DNA of 64,000 nucleotides from Sophora flavescens (taxonomy: Eukaryota; Streptophyta; Magnoliopsida; Fabales; Fabaceae). The translations under genes and the position numbers were made by a program. The notes below the pieces were generated by a model that worked only from the letters and a program-made list of their open reading frames with translations, searched no databases and was not told the origin of the DNA. This document shows positions 48,501 to 60,500 of this stretch, piece after piece (position 1 is the first letter of the stretch; every line of letters starts with the position of its first letter). The DNA is taken from positions 156,260,811 through 156,324,810 of the forward strand of contig CM061068.1 of NCBI GenBank assembly GCA_030762895.1. Direction: 5' to 3'.

Positions 48501-51500
48501 CCATAGAGGGCCTTGTGCGGTTCTGAGACTAAAGATTTGTCATGAGACTCAAAGCCGGGGTTGAGTCATGTAGACCTCCTCACTTAACAAGCCATTGAGG
48601 AAGGCATTATTGACATCAATTTGTTGAATGACCCATTTAGAGGAGAGTGCCATGGTAAGAATGATTCGTATCGTGACCGGTTTAATAACGGGTGAGAAAG
48701 TCTCATGAAAGTCAAAGCCATGAGTTTGGTGGAAGCCTTTGGCAACCAATCGGGCCTTGTATTTGTTGACACTCCCATCAGGATTTTCTTTCACACGAAA
48801 AACCCACTTGCATCCAATGGCCTGTCTGTTGGAAGGAAGTGGAACTAAAGACCAAGTTCCATTCTGAAGTAGAGCATTATGCTCAGCTCGCATAGCCGTA
48901 AGCCAGTGAGGATCTGATAAAGCCTGTTTAATCGAGGCGAGGCTCAATGTGAGCAAGACACAACCGAGGGTATAAAGGAGGAGGCAGACAAACCCGATTT
49001 TAGCCCGAGTTAGCATATGGTGAGAGTGCAATCTGGACTAGTTGAAGGGACAGGGTTAGAGAGACTAGGAGAAATGGCTAAGGAGCCTGAGTGATTAGGA
49101 GAGATGACTGAGTGGGAAGGGACTGCAGAACTGGAGGGAGAAGGACTAGTAGGAGTAGAAGAGGACTCAGAAGAAGGAGGAATAGTAGGATGAAGAGGAC
49201 TAGGAGAAGGACCAGAGGAACGAGGGGTGGGGGGAGGGTGCTGGTTCAAGGGAATGGGATTCAGAGGAGGGTAATCAGGAACAGGAATGACAGAGGAGAA
49301 GGTAGACTCAGAAGGTGATGTTGGGGTTGGTGAAACAGAGGGAAAAAGGGAAGGATAAGGAAACCTAAGTTCATTAAATAGAACATCCTTAGAAATATAA
49401 ACTCTGCCAGAGGGAGCCAAGCATTTATGGCCCTTGTGTTGGGGCGAGAGACCAAGGTAGACACACTCTTGAGACCTGAATTGTAACTTATGTTGGTTGT
49501 AAGGTCTTAACAGAGGGAAGCATGCACATCCAAAGGTCCTGAGAAGAGAATAATCAGGAGTGGAACCTTGGAGTGCATGATAAGGAGAAGAAAATGAGTC
49601 AAGAGCAGCTGTAGGTAACCTATTAATGAGGTGGACAGCCATAGTAAAACTATGATCCCAATAGAGTAGGGGCATGGAAGCATGGGCAAGTAATGTTAAT
49701 CCCATTTCAACAATGTGTCTGTGTTTGCGTTCCACTGTCCCATTTTGATGAGACGTGTGAGGACATGTTAGCCTATGAGTAATGCCTAACTCAGCTAGAT
49801 GATTGGTAAAGGGTCTAAACTCACCTCCCCAATCAGTTTGGATAGCTTTAACAGAGGCTGAGTATTGTGTTTTGACAAGAGCATGAAACTGTTTGAAGGC
49901 TGTTAGAGCTTCTGACTTTCGTTTGAGAAAGTAGATCCATGTATAACGAGAAAAGGCATCTACAAAGGCTATGTAATAGGTATAGCCATTGGATGAAGAA
50001 AGTCTTTGGACCCCATAGATCCGAGTGTATCAGTTCAAATGCCTTTGTGTGAATTGTGATGGAGGGTGGTGCATGTAGCACTGTGGGACTTTCCCAAACA
50101 GCAAGCATTGCAAAAGTCATTTGCAGTTTTATTAATAGAGGTATATTACAAAGTCGCTGCAACGCAGTCTTGAAAGTATTGGGACTAGGATGGCCTAGCC
50201 TATTGTGCCAAGTAACAAAGGAATTTGAAACTACATTTGTGTTTACAGTAATAGAATTTGCAATCTCTGAATTGGTAGAAGTAGAATTAGAAAGACTTAT
50301 TGAGGTAGAAGGCTCCTTGAGTATATTGATGTGCTTGAAGGAGTATAGCCCATCATTTCCTAGAGAGCCTTCAAGAAGGACTTTATTAGACCCCTGTGTT
50401 TTGACAAAACAAGAAGAAGGGTGAAACTCAAAGTAAACATTATTATCACGGGCAAATTTTGACACAGATACTAAATTCTTGGTAATGTTAGGAACAAGGA
50501 GTAAACTGTTAAGAGAAAGGACAATGTGTGGGTGATGTGGTGTGGTGATTTTAGAGTAACCAATGGAAGTTATGGGGAGACCTTGTCCGTTACCCATCAA
50601 CACTTGGTCCTGTCCTCCAAAAGGTGTGCACTGACTGAAGTTTTGTGAGTCAGCAGTGAGATGATGAGAAGCACCTGAATCAGGGTACCACATGTGAGGT
50701 AGTGAATTCTTGAGTAGGTGAATAACACTGTGGGGCCCCATACTGAGTCGACTGAGAGGTCATAAAAGCAGATGCAGAGGGTTGAGTCTGCTGAGTGTAT
50801 GAGAAACCAGAGGATGAGCCAGATAATTGAGCTACTTGTACTGATGGTGGACGTGGTGGCAAGGCCAAAGGAAACTGAGTCTGAACACGGAAGGAGCCTT
50901 GAGGAGGGTAGTGATTAGGCACTGGGGCTGGATGAGCAGGGTTCGGAACAAAGTCATGCTCAAATCGATGCCAACAATTGTATGCATCGTGACCATATTT
51001 GTGGCATAGCTGACAAGTTGGCCTATTGCCACTGCGATTATCACCCCCACGGCCACTGCGGCCTCGACCACCACGGCCACGATACCCACGACCTCGGTTT
51101 CTATTGGCTTCCTGATAACCACCGCGACTTGAATCAAGATCTACATGACTAGGTTGTTTGGCCGAGTTTTCAGCGGAAGTTGCTTGAGCTAGGTTAAGCG
51201 AAACGGAAGCGGAGGGAAGCTCTTGTCTGAACCTCTCTAATTGCGCATCCTGAACCATTAGAAGTGACTCGATATCCTCGACCGAGATAGGCTCAACCCT
51301 AGCGAATATCATCATGACGAACGAGTTGTATTCTTCAGGTAAACCATCCAGGATGGTGTCAATATGATCTTGATCACTCAGTGAATCGCCAATCGCATGA
51401 AGAGAATCAACTAGCGCACGGATTCGCATCAGGAACTCTTGCATCGTGCGAGATCCTTTGCGTGTGTTCTTCAATTCCGATCTGAACTGTCGAACTTTCG

Positions 51501-54500
51501 ATCGAAGGTGTGAATGGAAGAATTTGTGTACTTTGTCCCAAATCTGCCATGATTGTTTGCAACTGAGGAAACGCGGAAGCACTGATGGTGAAATTGAGCT
51601 TAACAGCCACGTGAATAGCATCTGGTCCTGCACTAACCAGAGTTGATATGCATCGGAGACACGATCAAGAAGACGATCTTCTTCAGTAGTGTAGATCGGA
51701 GGAATCGTAGGGTTTACAACCCAACGATGAAGCTTATGAGCGATTATAACAGCTTCTACTTGCTGTTTCCATAACAAAAAATTTTGGTCATCAAGTTTTA
51801 CAGATAAAGGAGGATTGAAGGAAGAAGAAGAAGAGGTTCCATTCATCGGAGGAGTTGGAGGATTTTCCACTGCCATGGAAGAGAACAGGCCCAGAAAAAA
51901 AAAAAAAAAGAGCTCTATGATACCATAATAGAAATCAGACCATGCATTTAGAGAAGAAAACTGAAAGAGAAGAAGTTTAGAAAAGATAATCTGATTTTGT
52001 ATTCTATTACTTGAAAATTACAGATTACAAGGTTTATATAGTTGAGCAGAGTAACTGCTCTTTTAGAAAACCTAACCAACTCACGATTCCTAACTAACTA
52101 ATGTAATCCTAACTAACTAACAGAATCCTAATCACATCGGTCTTGACTCAAGAAGATCTGCAGTTCTATTACATAGTGAGACTGTTGCACATTCTCTTAT
52201 ATACTCTATTATCACTACACAAAGTATGAATTGGAAAACCATAATGAGTTTTTATATCCTAATAGAAGCTTTTAGAGATGATAAACAACTCAGACCTATT
52301 TTGCAGTTAAAAAAACCAAGTCAACGAGAATAGTCATCAATCAAAGTAACAAAATATTTTGATCCTAAAACAGGCACAATAGGCACAATACGACTAGGAT
52401 CCCACACATCAAAATGAATTAAAGCAAATGGAGATGTTGTTCAAAAATCGCGAAACGGATTTCGAGTAGTTTTCTAAGTTGACATGACTTACAAGGAAAA
52501 TTAGACAACTTGGATAGGCTTGACACTAATATCTGTAGTTTGACAAAGCTAGCATGAACCATCTAAGCATGTATGGTGAGAATGGAATCTGTGACGTAAC
52601 AAACATGAGAAGGGTTGGAGAGTCAATAGATGATATTAGAGTCACATCTCGTGCCTATCATCCATCCCAAACTTTGATCCTACAAGAAACAGAATCTTTC
52701 ATGAAAGAAATCATACAACGGATTTAGCTAAGCGTGGCTGGAAGGACAACACAAGGGGAGAGCGGTAGATCTGAGAAAATGTGCATCTAGGCACGTTGCT
52801 CGTCAAATCAAACCTAATGAATGCTTAGAGAGAGGATTAACTCAAGGGTGGAGGGGGATGAGTCTGATGGTGGGGTTGTCAGTCGGAAATGTTGTTGGAA
52901 AGTGGATGGCAATGAACAACGGTGTAGGAAATTGAGTTAGCCAAAAAGGCGACATGTCAGAGGTAGACCAAACCAAAGTTGAAACACAATTGGACAGAAA
53001 ATAATTTCTCCAAAAGGCAGTGGGTCCACCAGTCACACACGGGGTTCCCTCTCTTTGGGCTTTAGATAGCATGTTAAGAGTAAAGGGTGAAAAGAGACAT
53101 GATAAAAATTCATGTCTCTAAATTACACAATGGAGGCTGAAATATAGAGTTAATGTAACAAATACAAGGATTACAAATTACAATTAGCCTAATTACCATA
53201 ATTACACTATTTGGTTAGCCTATATAATAAAATTAGACACTACGTAAAAGAGAGAAATGTAAGAAATACAAAGATTACAATTAGCCTAATTACCATAATT
53301 ACATGATTTGGTTAGCCTATAAAATGAAATTAGACACTATTTACATAGTGTCCAACAAATTCCATTGCCAGTATCAGGAAGGAGTAGAACTTCAGCTTGC
53401 ATTTACTTAAATCAGCCACCCTTTTAATTTTCTACACATCAATCCTCCATTTTATGTTATTCATATCCCTTTAAGTTTAACATAGCCTAGGCAAACTAAC
53501 AGATAATATAAACAAAGATTTTTAGGCCTTTAACAATCTAAGTTCAATGTTTAGCAATCTTGAGTAAAACACAACCTTTATGGCATTTGTTTCTTCAAGC
53601 ACTAATGAGATATTGTTATCATGTAAATTGATAACAAATTCCATTGCCAGTATCAGGAAGGAGTAGAGTACCATAACCACTTAAAATGTAAAATTCATCT
53701 TTGGATTGCAAGAACTTCAGCTTGCATTTACTTAAATCAGTCACCCTTTTAATTTTCTACACATCAATCCTCCATTTTATGTTATTCATATCCCTTTAAG
53801 TTTAACATAGCCTAGGCAAACTAACAGATAATATAAACAAAAGATTTTAGGCCTTTAACAATCTAAGTTCAATGTTTAGCAATCTTGAGTAAAACACAAC
53901 CTTTATGGCATTTGTTTCTTCAAGCACTAATGAGATATTGTTATCATGTAAATTGTCAAACAAGATTATCTCTAGAGAAAACAGGAAAAGATCATATTCT
54001 AGCATCAGTTTCACCTGTCAGCAATTGCCAAAACCACGCCAGCATCACTTTTGGGAAGAATGTCCCCAGAAAATCTAGGAAGTGTGATCTCAAACAAGGC
54101 TTCTGCAATCTGCAAGATATGAAGTGACAAGGAAAAGAAGCATAATTACACAAAATATTTAAGTAGCTAGTATTCAAATAGTATGCATCTTAAAGACTGC
54201 ATGGGTGAAACACGTTTTCTAAGATTACCAAATAATAGGCAACCAAAAGTTAGACAACCTGCTCTGAGTATCCATCTCTAAGGGCATAGTGACGGCCCAT
54301 TATTCCTGAAAGTGAAGTAAATTCAGTGACAACTGCAGTGGCAAGATCGGACATAGCAAGTGAGGCAGCATCCTGGATAATTTGTTGCACATCTTCATTG
54401 ATATCTAGGATGCAACTTAGCTTAGTAACCATGTTTTCAACACGAGTCATCTTATCCAGCATGGTTCCAAGCTTTTCCTGTTTCATTCCATGTTAGTGAA

Positions 54501-57500
54501 ACAAACAGGCTATCAGAGTCTAAGCACTGCATTTTCAATAACTTACAGATATTAGTATTATTCTTTGAAGCCTCTAACTTTTTCCTCTTTATTTTTAGTA
54601 TCCACAATGACCAGTTATGAATTTATGCGTACCTCATTTAGGTGCCAAAAAAAAACTAGTAAAGGATAAATGGGTATTTATTTAACATCCCAATTAAGAT
54701 AGAAAAATATTTAGATATTCTGGTAAGTTGGTGCTTTATCACCTAGTGTTTAGCTTAAACTTTTAAATACAACTTACATGAAAGAGAATATTTTTCAGTT
54801 GCTTTCGAAAATCTGAAAACCTTTTCCGAGTGTCCATCTCATAAAAGAATTTAGCATCTTCATAGCGAGCCCTGCAATTATAATCAATATGTGAAGTTAC
54901 TGTGGAGCCCGCATGAAAAAACAAACATGAGATGCGCAAATGATACATTGTCCAATTCTCTATTTTTATTCTTGAAAGAAAACTACTAGAATATATGAAA
55001 ATTATCTCACAATATAGTTATTGTATCCTAGAATATATTAGAGTATATTAGATGATCTTAGGATTTATTTCTTTTTTATATTCCCTAAATCGTTTCCTTA
55101 TCAAGTTACGACTAGGAGTCTACAATTAATATAAATAAAACTATTGAATTTATCTTTTGTATCACATTATCATCGTATTAGTATCAATATCAATCTCATA
55201 TTCCTAGTATTTAATTATGATGTTTATTGTTTGTGCGTCAACTCTGAATATTTATTTATGTTCTTAATTATTTACAACTGTGTTGTTGGGTTATTTATAT
55301 TTTTGAAAAAATCATGAATACCATGGTTGTTTTTCTAGTTACCGTCCGGGCTGAAAATAACATCTTTTAGAACTCGCTTTAGAACTGTGTTTATCTCACA
55401 TGGATTATGTCTCATTAGTGGTGCTATTTTCAAAGCACACCAGTGACATTATTGATAACGCCGAGACTTGAAAAGTCTTTGGAAGTATTGAATACTTGTA
55501 TTATCTCGCTTTATTTTATTTTAAGGTTATTAAGCGACATTTGATTATGTATAAATTTCCTAAAGATGTTTATAATTAATTTCGTTATGGTTTTAAATAT
55601 TGGGATATTTTGTTACCTTAGATGCCCTGTTTTTTAGGCTAAGACCTTGGTTAAAGAAATGAATGGTTTATATTAATTTTCATACGATACTAATTTACTA
55701 AAATGATGGTTTTAATTGACCTCGGAAATTCTGATGCTATGAATGGATAATTAGTCGCGAATAATTATTTTTTTAATTATAATAGCGTTAGATATCACAA
55801 GGACAAAAATGATACTCAGTACTATAGCACTCTGGTGAAGTATAAACATAAATAGAACTTCTCCGAGGATCATCAATGGACCACAACATTGATACAAACA
55901 CCCATGGGAGGATTGTGGAAAAGGAGCAAATATAAAGCTACCGTAGGAATAATTCAAATCAAATAAGTTATATCTTACTCAAACTGATAAATAGAGATGA
56001 TGTTATAGTTAAAAATGCTAGTAAAAAAACCAAAATATCTAATTATAGTGGCCAAAAAGAAGCTAAATGAAATGTCATCTTTTTTACACCTACATGTTTA
56101 TGAAGCACCTCCCTAAGTTTCCATTTTTGGGAGAAAAATAGGAAGATAAACAAAAATACCACTTGAAAGGTACAACTGAATTTTTTTTATTCATCAATAA
56201 ATCATTACAGACAAACAAAAACAATAGTGATATTGGTAAGAAATCAATTCATCATCTGTGACATTTAACCATTCTGTGATTCCAAACCAACATTTATTGA
56301 GCAAGTCGTGCGTTGAGTAAACTATTCTAATAAGAACACTTCCATTTTAATTATTGAGTTTAATTGTTATACACTGAAAGTGTAAAGTTTTTTATACTGT
56401 CACCCAATCACCAAATATGCTATGAATTACTTTTAGGGTAATTATAGGATAAGAGTAAAAAAAAATTGTTGACATAGAAATTTATGATTGGATGTCTGTG
56501 TAAAAAGACTTTACACAGCCGGTGTATACCAATTAAACTCTTAATTATTTATATTCTAAAATCTAAATATATTAATATTTTTAATTTTATTTTAAAAAAT
56601 ATATATAATATTTCAATTTATTATTTATATTCTATATAATATTCATATTCTTATATTAATTTTATTTCTTGTATCATAGCTATGTAGTGTCCTATAATTT
56701 TTAAAAATTTTCCGTATCCCCATCTTCGAGTCATATCGATGTTCTATGTCGTAACTTCGTATCTGTATCATATCCGTACAATGAAATCTTTGCATATGTG
56801 GCAAAACTCAAAACTATCAAAGTGTTGCTTCCTATTGGTGCAAGCCTAGACTAGCCTCCATCAATTAAACATGTAAAAAATGCATTCCTAAATGGAGACT
56901 TGGAGGAACAAGTCAACAAGGAGAACCAAAGGGGTGGAGTAAAGTGGACCAAAAGGGTGCAAACTTCATAAATCCCTATACAGTCTTAAGCAATCACCAA
57001 AGATATAAAATCTGTTGAGATCCCACATCGACTAGAGATATGCCTAAAGTAATCCTTATAAGGCTTGGACAATCCTCACCTCTTGAGCTAGCTTTTGGGG
57101 TTGAGTTAGGCCTAAAACCCAAATTCCAACATAACCATTTTTAGGTCGCCTAGTAGCTTAAGCTTTTGGGATGGTTGTTGGTCCTTGACATGGTAGCAAA
57201 TACTTTTTGACCAAGTGGTCAACAATTTGACCCTTGCAGCACAAAGAGTAGGCCAGTGCAATGCCTACGCTTCAAGCCTAAAGGGACCTTGCGTGAGGAA
57301 GCATGTTAGAAAGATAAAACCATTCATTGGTCTTCACCTAATAGAAGTTGTTTCTTGACAAAGACCACTGGTATAAACAACAACCAATAAATGTTTCGCT
57401 CATCCAAGGTACCTGTACCCTGGATGAAAGCCTAAGGTAGTGTTTGGCCCAGCTTTTTTTCAGCTTCTCTTCTCCTTAAAGTAGAAGCTGGGCAAAACTC

Positions 57501-60500
57501 TTTTTCTAAAAGCTCTTTAAGAAAAAAGTAGCTTATTTTTAAAGAACAAAAATGAAAAATAAGAAGCTTTTCAGGAAGCTACTCTAGGGAGCTTTTTTTA
57601 GCTTCTCCACATTTTAAAGAACAAAAATGAAAAATAAGAAGCTTTCCTCGTGTTGTCACTCTCCCTCTCTCATTCCCATCCACCGATTCCCTCCCCAACG
57701 ATTCCCTCTCTCCTCCGACGTTCCACCATGCATGCGACTCTCCTCTGCCACTGCATCACTTCTCTCCGCCTCCCTTCCCGATCATCACCATCATGATCTG
57801 GAAAACGGCGACGCGATCTGGGTAGCAGTGCAGTTTCGGGCATGACCTCGTGGCAGATCCATAGCGGAACATGATGAGTTCGTGGTGGAAGCTAGGCATA
57901 TGGTGTGCGAAGCAGTGGTGGCTCGACCGCTAAGCATGGGGAGGCTGGTTCACATAAGCGGCAAAGAAAATGGTGCTATTCTATGGACAAGAACCAAATC
58001 AACTCGCAGAGGCTGGACTGAGTTGAGATGCAAGACTATGAACGGATCGTGTATTCCAAGTAGATTTGATTTGGAAATTCATGTATAACAACTTCAAAAT
58101 GTAGATTTCAGTATTCCAAGCAGACTTGAATATTGCAAGTAGATTTGATTTGGGAATTCATGTGTTCTGTTGTGACTGGTCGGTGAGGGAGAAGGTGAGG
58201 ATGTGAGAGAATAGGGATTAGGGATTTCAAGGTTCAGAAGCTAAAAAAAACTACAATTACCAAGCAGCTTCAGCTTAAATTTTAAAGCTCTTATTTTCTC
58301 GTTTATTTTTTAAGTAGTTTTGAAGCTAAAAAAAAAACTAGGCCAAACGCTACCTGAGTATCATAGCAACTCCCTTTCAATGAATTATACAACATGATAC
58401 AAAGTTGAGATAAGAATACCTGAGCACAGCTTCATTTCCTTTCCTCACTGTAATTTCATCAATTGCTCCATTCGCAACCTAAAAGAAAATCCCATGTCAG
58501 TTAGCAGGTAATAAGTCAATATGCAGTTATTCCAGGAAGCTCATTAATCGAGAAGAACTTACAGCAATAAAATATGGCAACAAATGTCCATCATTGTCAC
58601 AGACAGCAAAATACTTCTGGTGCTTTTGCATAACCTGAAGGTATAGTGCAATAGTTAGCAGCTATTTTCAAACATTTTTCGAAGCATGCAGGCTTAACAT
58701 ACGTTTCAAGTATTAATGATCCAAGTCATACAATCCACAATAAATAAGATAAAAGATCCTCAAATCTCACTAGTTTGGTTCAGCTTTGAAACTCAGAATT
58801 GTAATATCAAGTCAAGTGTATTTTAATATTTTTCCCAACCTAGTGGAAAAAGGCTTGGGTTGTTGGCGGATATTTTGATATGTTTGAGTATGTAACAATA
58901 CATTAGCTTGTATGATGCTGATGTGTCAACATACAGTTGGCACCAGCTCTCTGTTAGTCAAGTTTCAGTAACGTTCTAGATTCCTGTATATGTACCAAAA
59001 CATGATTAGGGTCCAGTCAGTGATGACAGTGGAGTCCAGACTCTCCCTCTCCCTCCATCCCTCTCACACCAGCTCACTGTTGCAACGTTCTAGATTCCTG
59101 TATATGTACCAAAACATGATTAGGGTCCAGTCAGTGATGACAGTTACACTTTCTGAGTCCAGACTCTCTCTCTCTCTCTAGATTCCTGTATATGTACCAA
59201 AACATGATTAGGGTTCAGTCAGTGATGACAGTTACTCTCTCTCTCAGTGATGAGTCCAGACTCTCTCTCTCTCTAGATTCCTGTATATGTACCAAAACAT
59301 GATTAGGGTCCAGTCAGTGATGACAGTTATACTCTCTCTCTCACTCACAGTTCCACTGGAAGGTGGTTACACAAATTCCGAGATATCTTAAAGGATACAC
59401 TGACATTAGAAGTAATTCATCAAAGCATGCCCCTGCATGCAGCGTCTGAGATGGAATTCCACTGGAAGGTGGTTACACAAATTCCGAGATATCTTAAAGG
59501 ATACACTGACATTAGAAGTAATTCATCAAAGCATGCCCTGGGCATGCAGCGTCTGAGATGGAATTACCATTTAAACTAGTATAATGATCATCAGGGAAAC
59601 GGATATGCAACAAAATTGACAAAGCAAAACTGAAGTGCTCACCATAGTCAAAAGATCTTTCGGAAGGTTTAAGAAGGCTTCTTTAAACTTTCCAAGTACT
59701 GGAATAGGTGCCTCAACAAGATTAACAACCTAAAATTTAATGTCAATGGAACTTTTTAGACATGCACATATGCAACAATATTAAGTAAACGGAACATACA
59801 AATCATACCTCATCAAGCAAACCTTTTGGAATAAGAATTTGACCATTTACACTTTCTGCTAATGCAGTAGATTGTTCCAAAATAATTTTCTTACGGTCCT
59901 GCCAAACGTACCAATCTGACTGTGTGTATATATTTAATTATGAATATATGTATGTGTTATACTAACAACTTATCTACTATTACCTCAACTACAACATTGA
60001 TTCCTGCATTTTTCATTCCAACTGAATAAGATTCTGCACTTTCCACCTGAAAATTAAGTATAACAGTTGTTTATATGTTTTTTCTTCGATAAAAGAAGAA
60101 ATTCATTGAGACAAACATGATTACTAAAGAATTGTTTGGTTGGGTAGAAATTGAGTAGAAAGAAAATGAGAGGAGAGAATATAAAGAGAAATTCACTCCT
60201 CTTGTTTGAATTAGAAGAGAAAATGGAGAGAGAGAGATATTAGAAAATTATGTGGGACCCACACCAAAACCTCCCTCTTCTCTGGTTGGAAGAAAACATG
60301 GGGAAATTCATCTTTTCCTAATCTACCCTGCTTCCTACTCTCATAAAGGTTGCCATAGTCTCTGGTTGGAGTGTGACTCTAACATAGTGGTTGATGCTTT
60401 CTCATCCGATTTTCTTGTGCCTTGGAAATTAAGAACTAGATGGAAGAATTGTTTATTATTTTGCAAAAAAAAATGCATTTAAGAGTACAGTAATGTTATT

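Larger units (their letters stand above)
47090..52211 (-). mobile_element. Element M: complete-length Ty1/copia inside L, 5122 bp
   Basis: LTRs at 47090-47374 and 51926-52211 with TAATAG...CTATTA ends, TSD TCACT at 47085-47089 and 52212-52216. PBS GCTCTATGATACCA (51912-51925), polypurine tract GAAGGGGGCA. Gag is a long open frame; protease, integrase and RT follow with frameshifts. Outside one U3 block the LTRs differ at only about one base, so insertion is recent. Confidence 0.95.
39706..53357 (-). mobile_element. Element L: old minus-strand Ty1/copia carrying J, K, M and a TRIM
   Basis: The right LTR 53072-53357 begins TGTTAAGAGTAAAGGG beside a PBS-like GCTTTAGATAGCA. The left LTR begins TCTTGGAGTAAAGAGAG at 39706, is split by J, and ends CAGTGTTCAACA at 43734. 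Flanks are AGTTC and AATTC, a TSD with one mismatch. Remains of RNase H, RT, integrase and leader occur in order between J, K and M. All frames are decayed, so L is the oldest layer of the intron 9-10 nest. Confidence 0.75.

Noticed and set aside
49112..49318. Arg/Gly-rich 68-codon plus-strand frame
   Set aside because: It is the antisense of the Pro/Ser linker of element M's integrase.
53992..54177. 61-codon minus-strand frame overlapping EDD1 exon 9
   Set aside because: It is another frame of the same strand; the exon 9 frame has the conserved residues and correct phase.
58975..59350. CRISPR-like array
   Set aside because: Four long repeats with simple CT-rich spacers of varying size in a plant intron are a minisatellite.
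59351..59566. Tandem copies as an EDD1 exon
   Set aside because: Exon 4 joins exon 5 in phase without it, and the readable HWKVV..RYLKG phrase is copia-like on the opposite strand.
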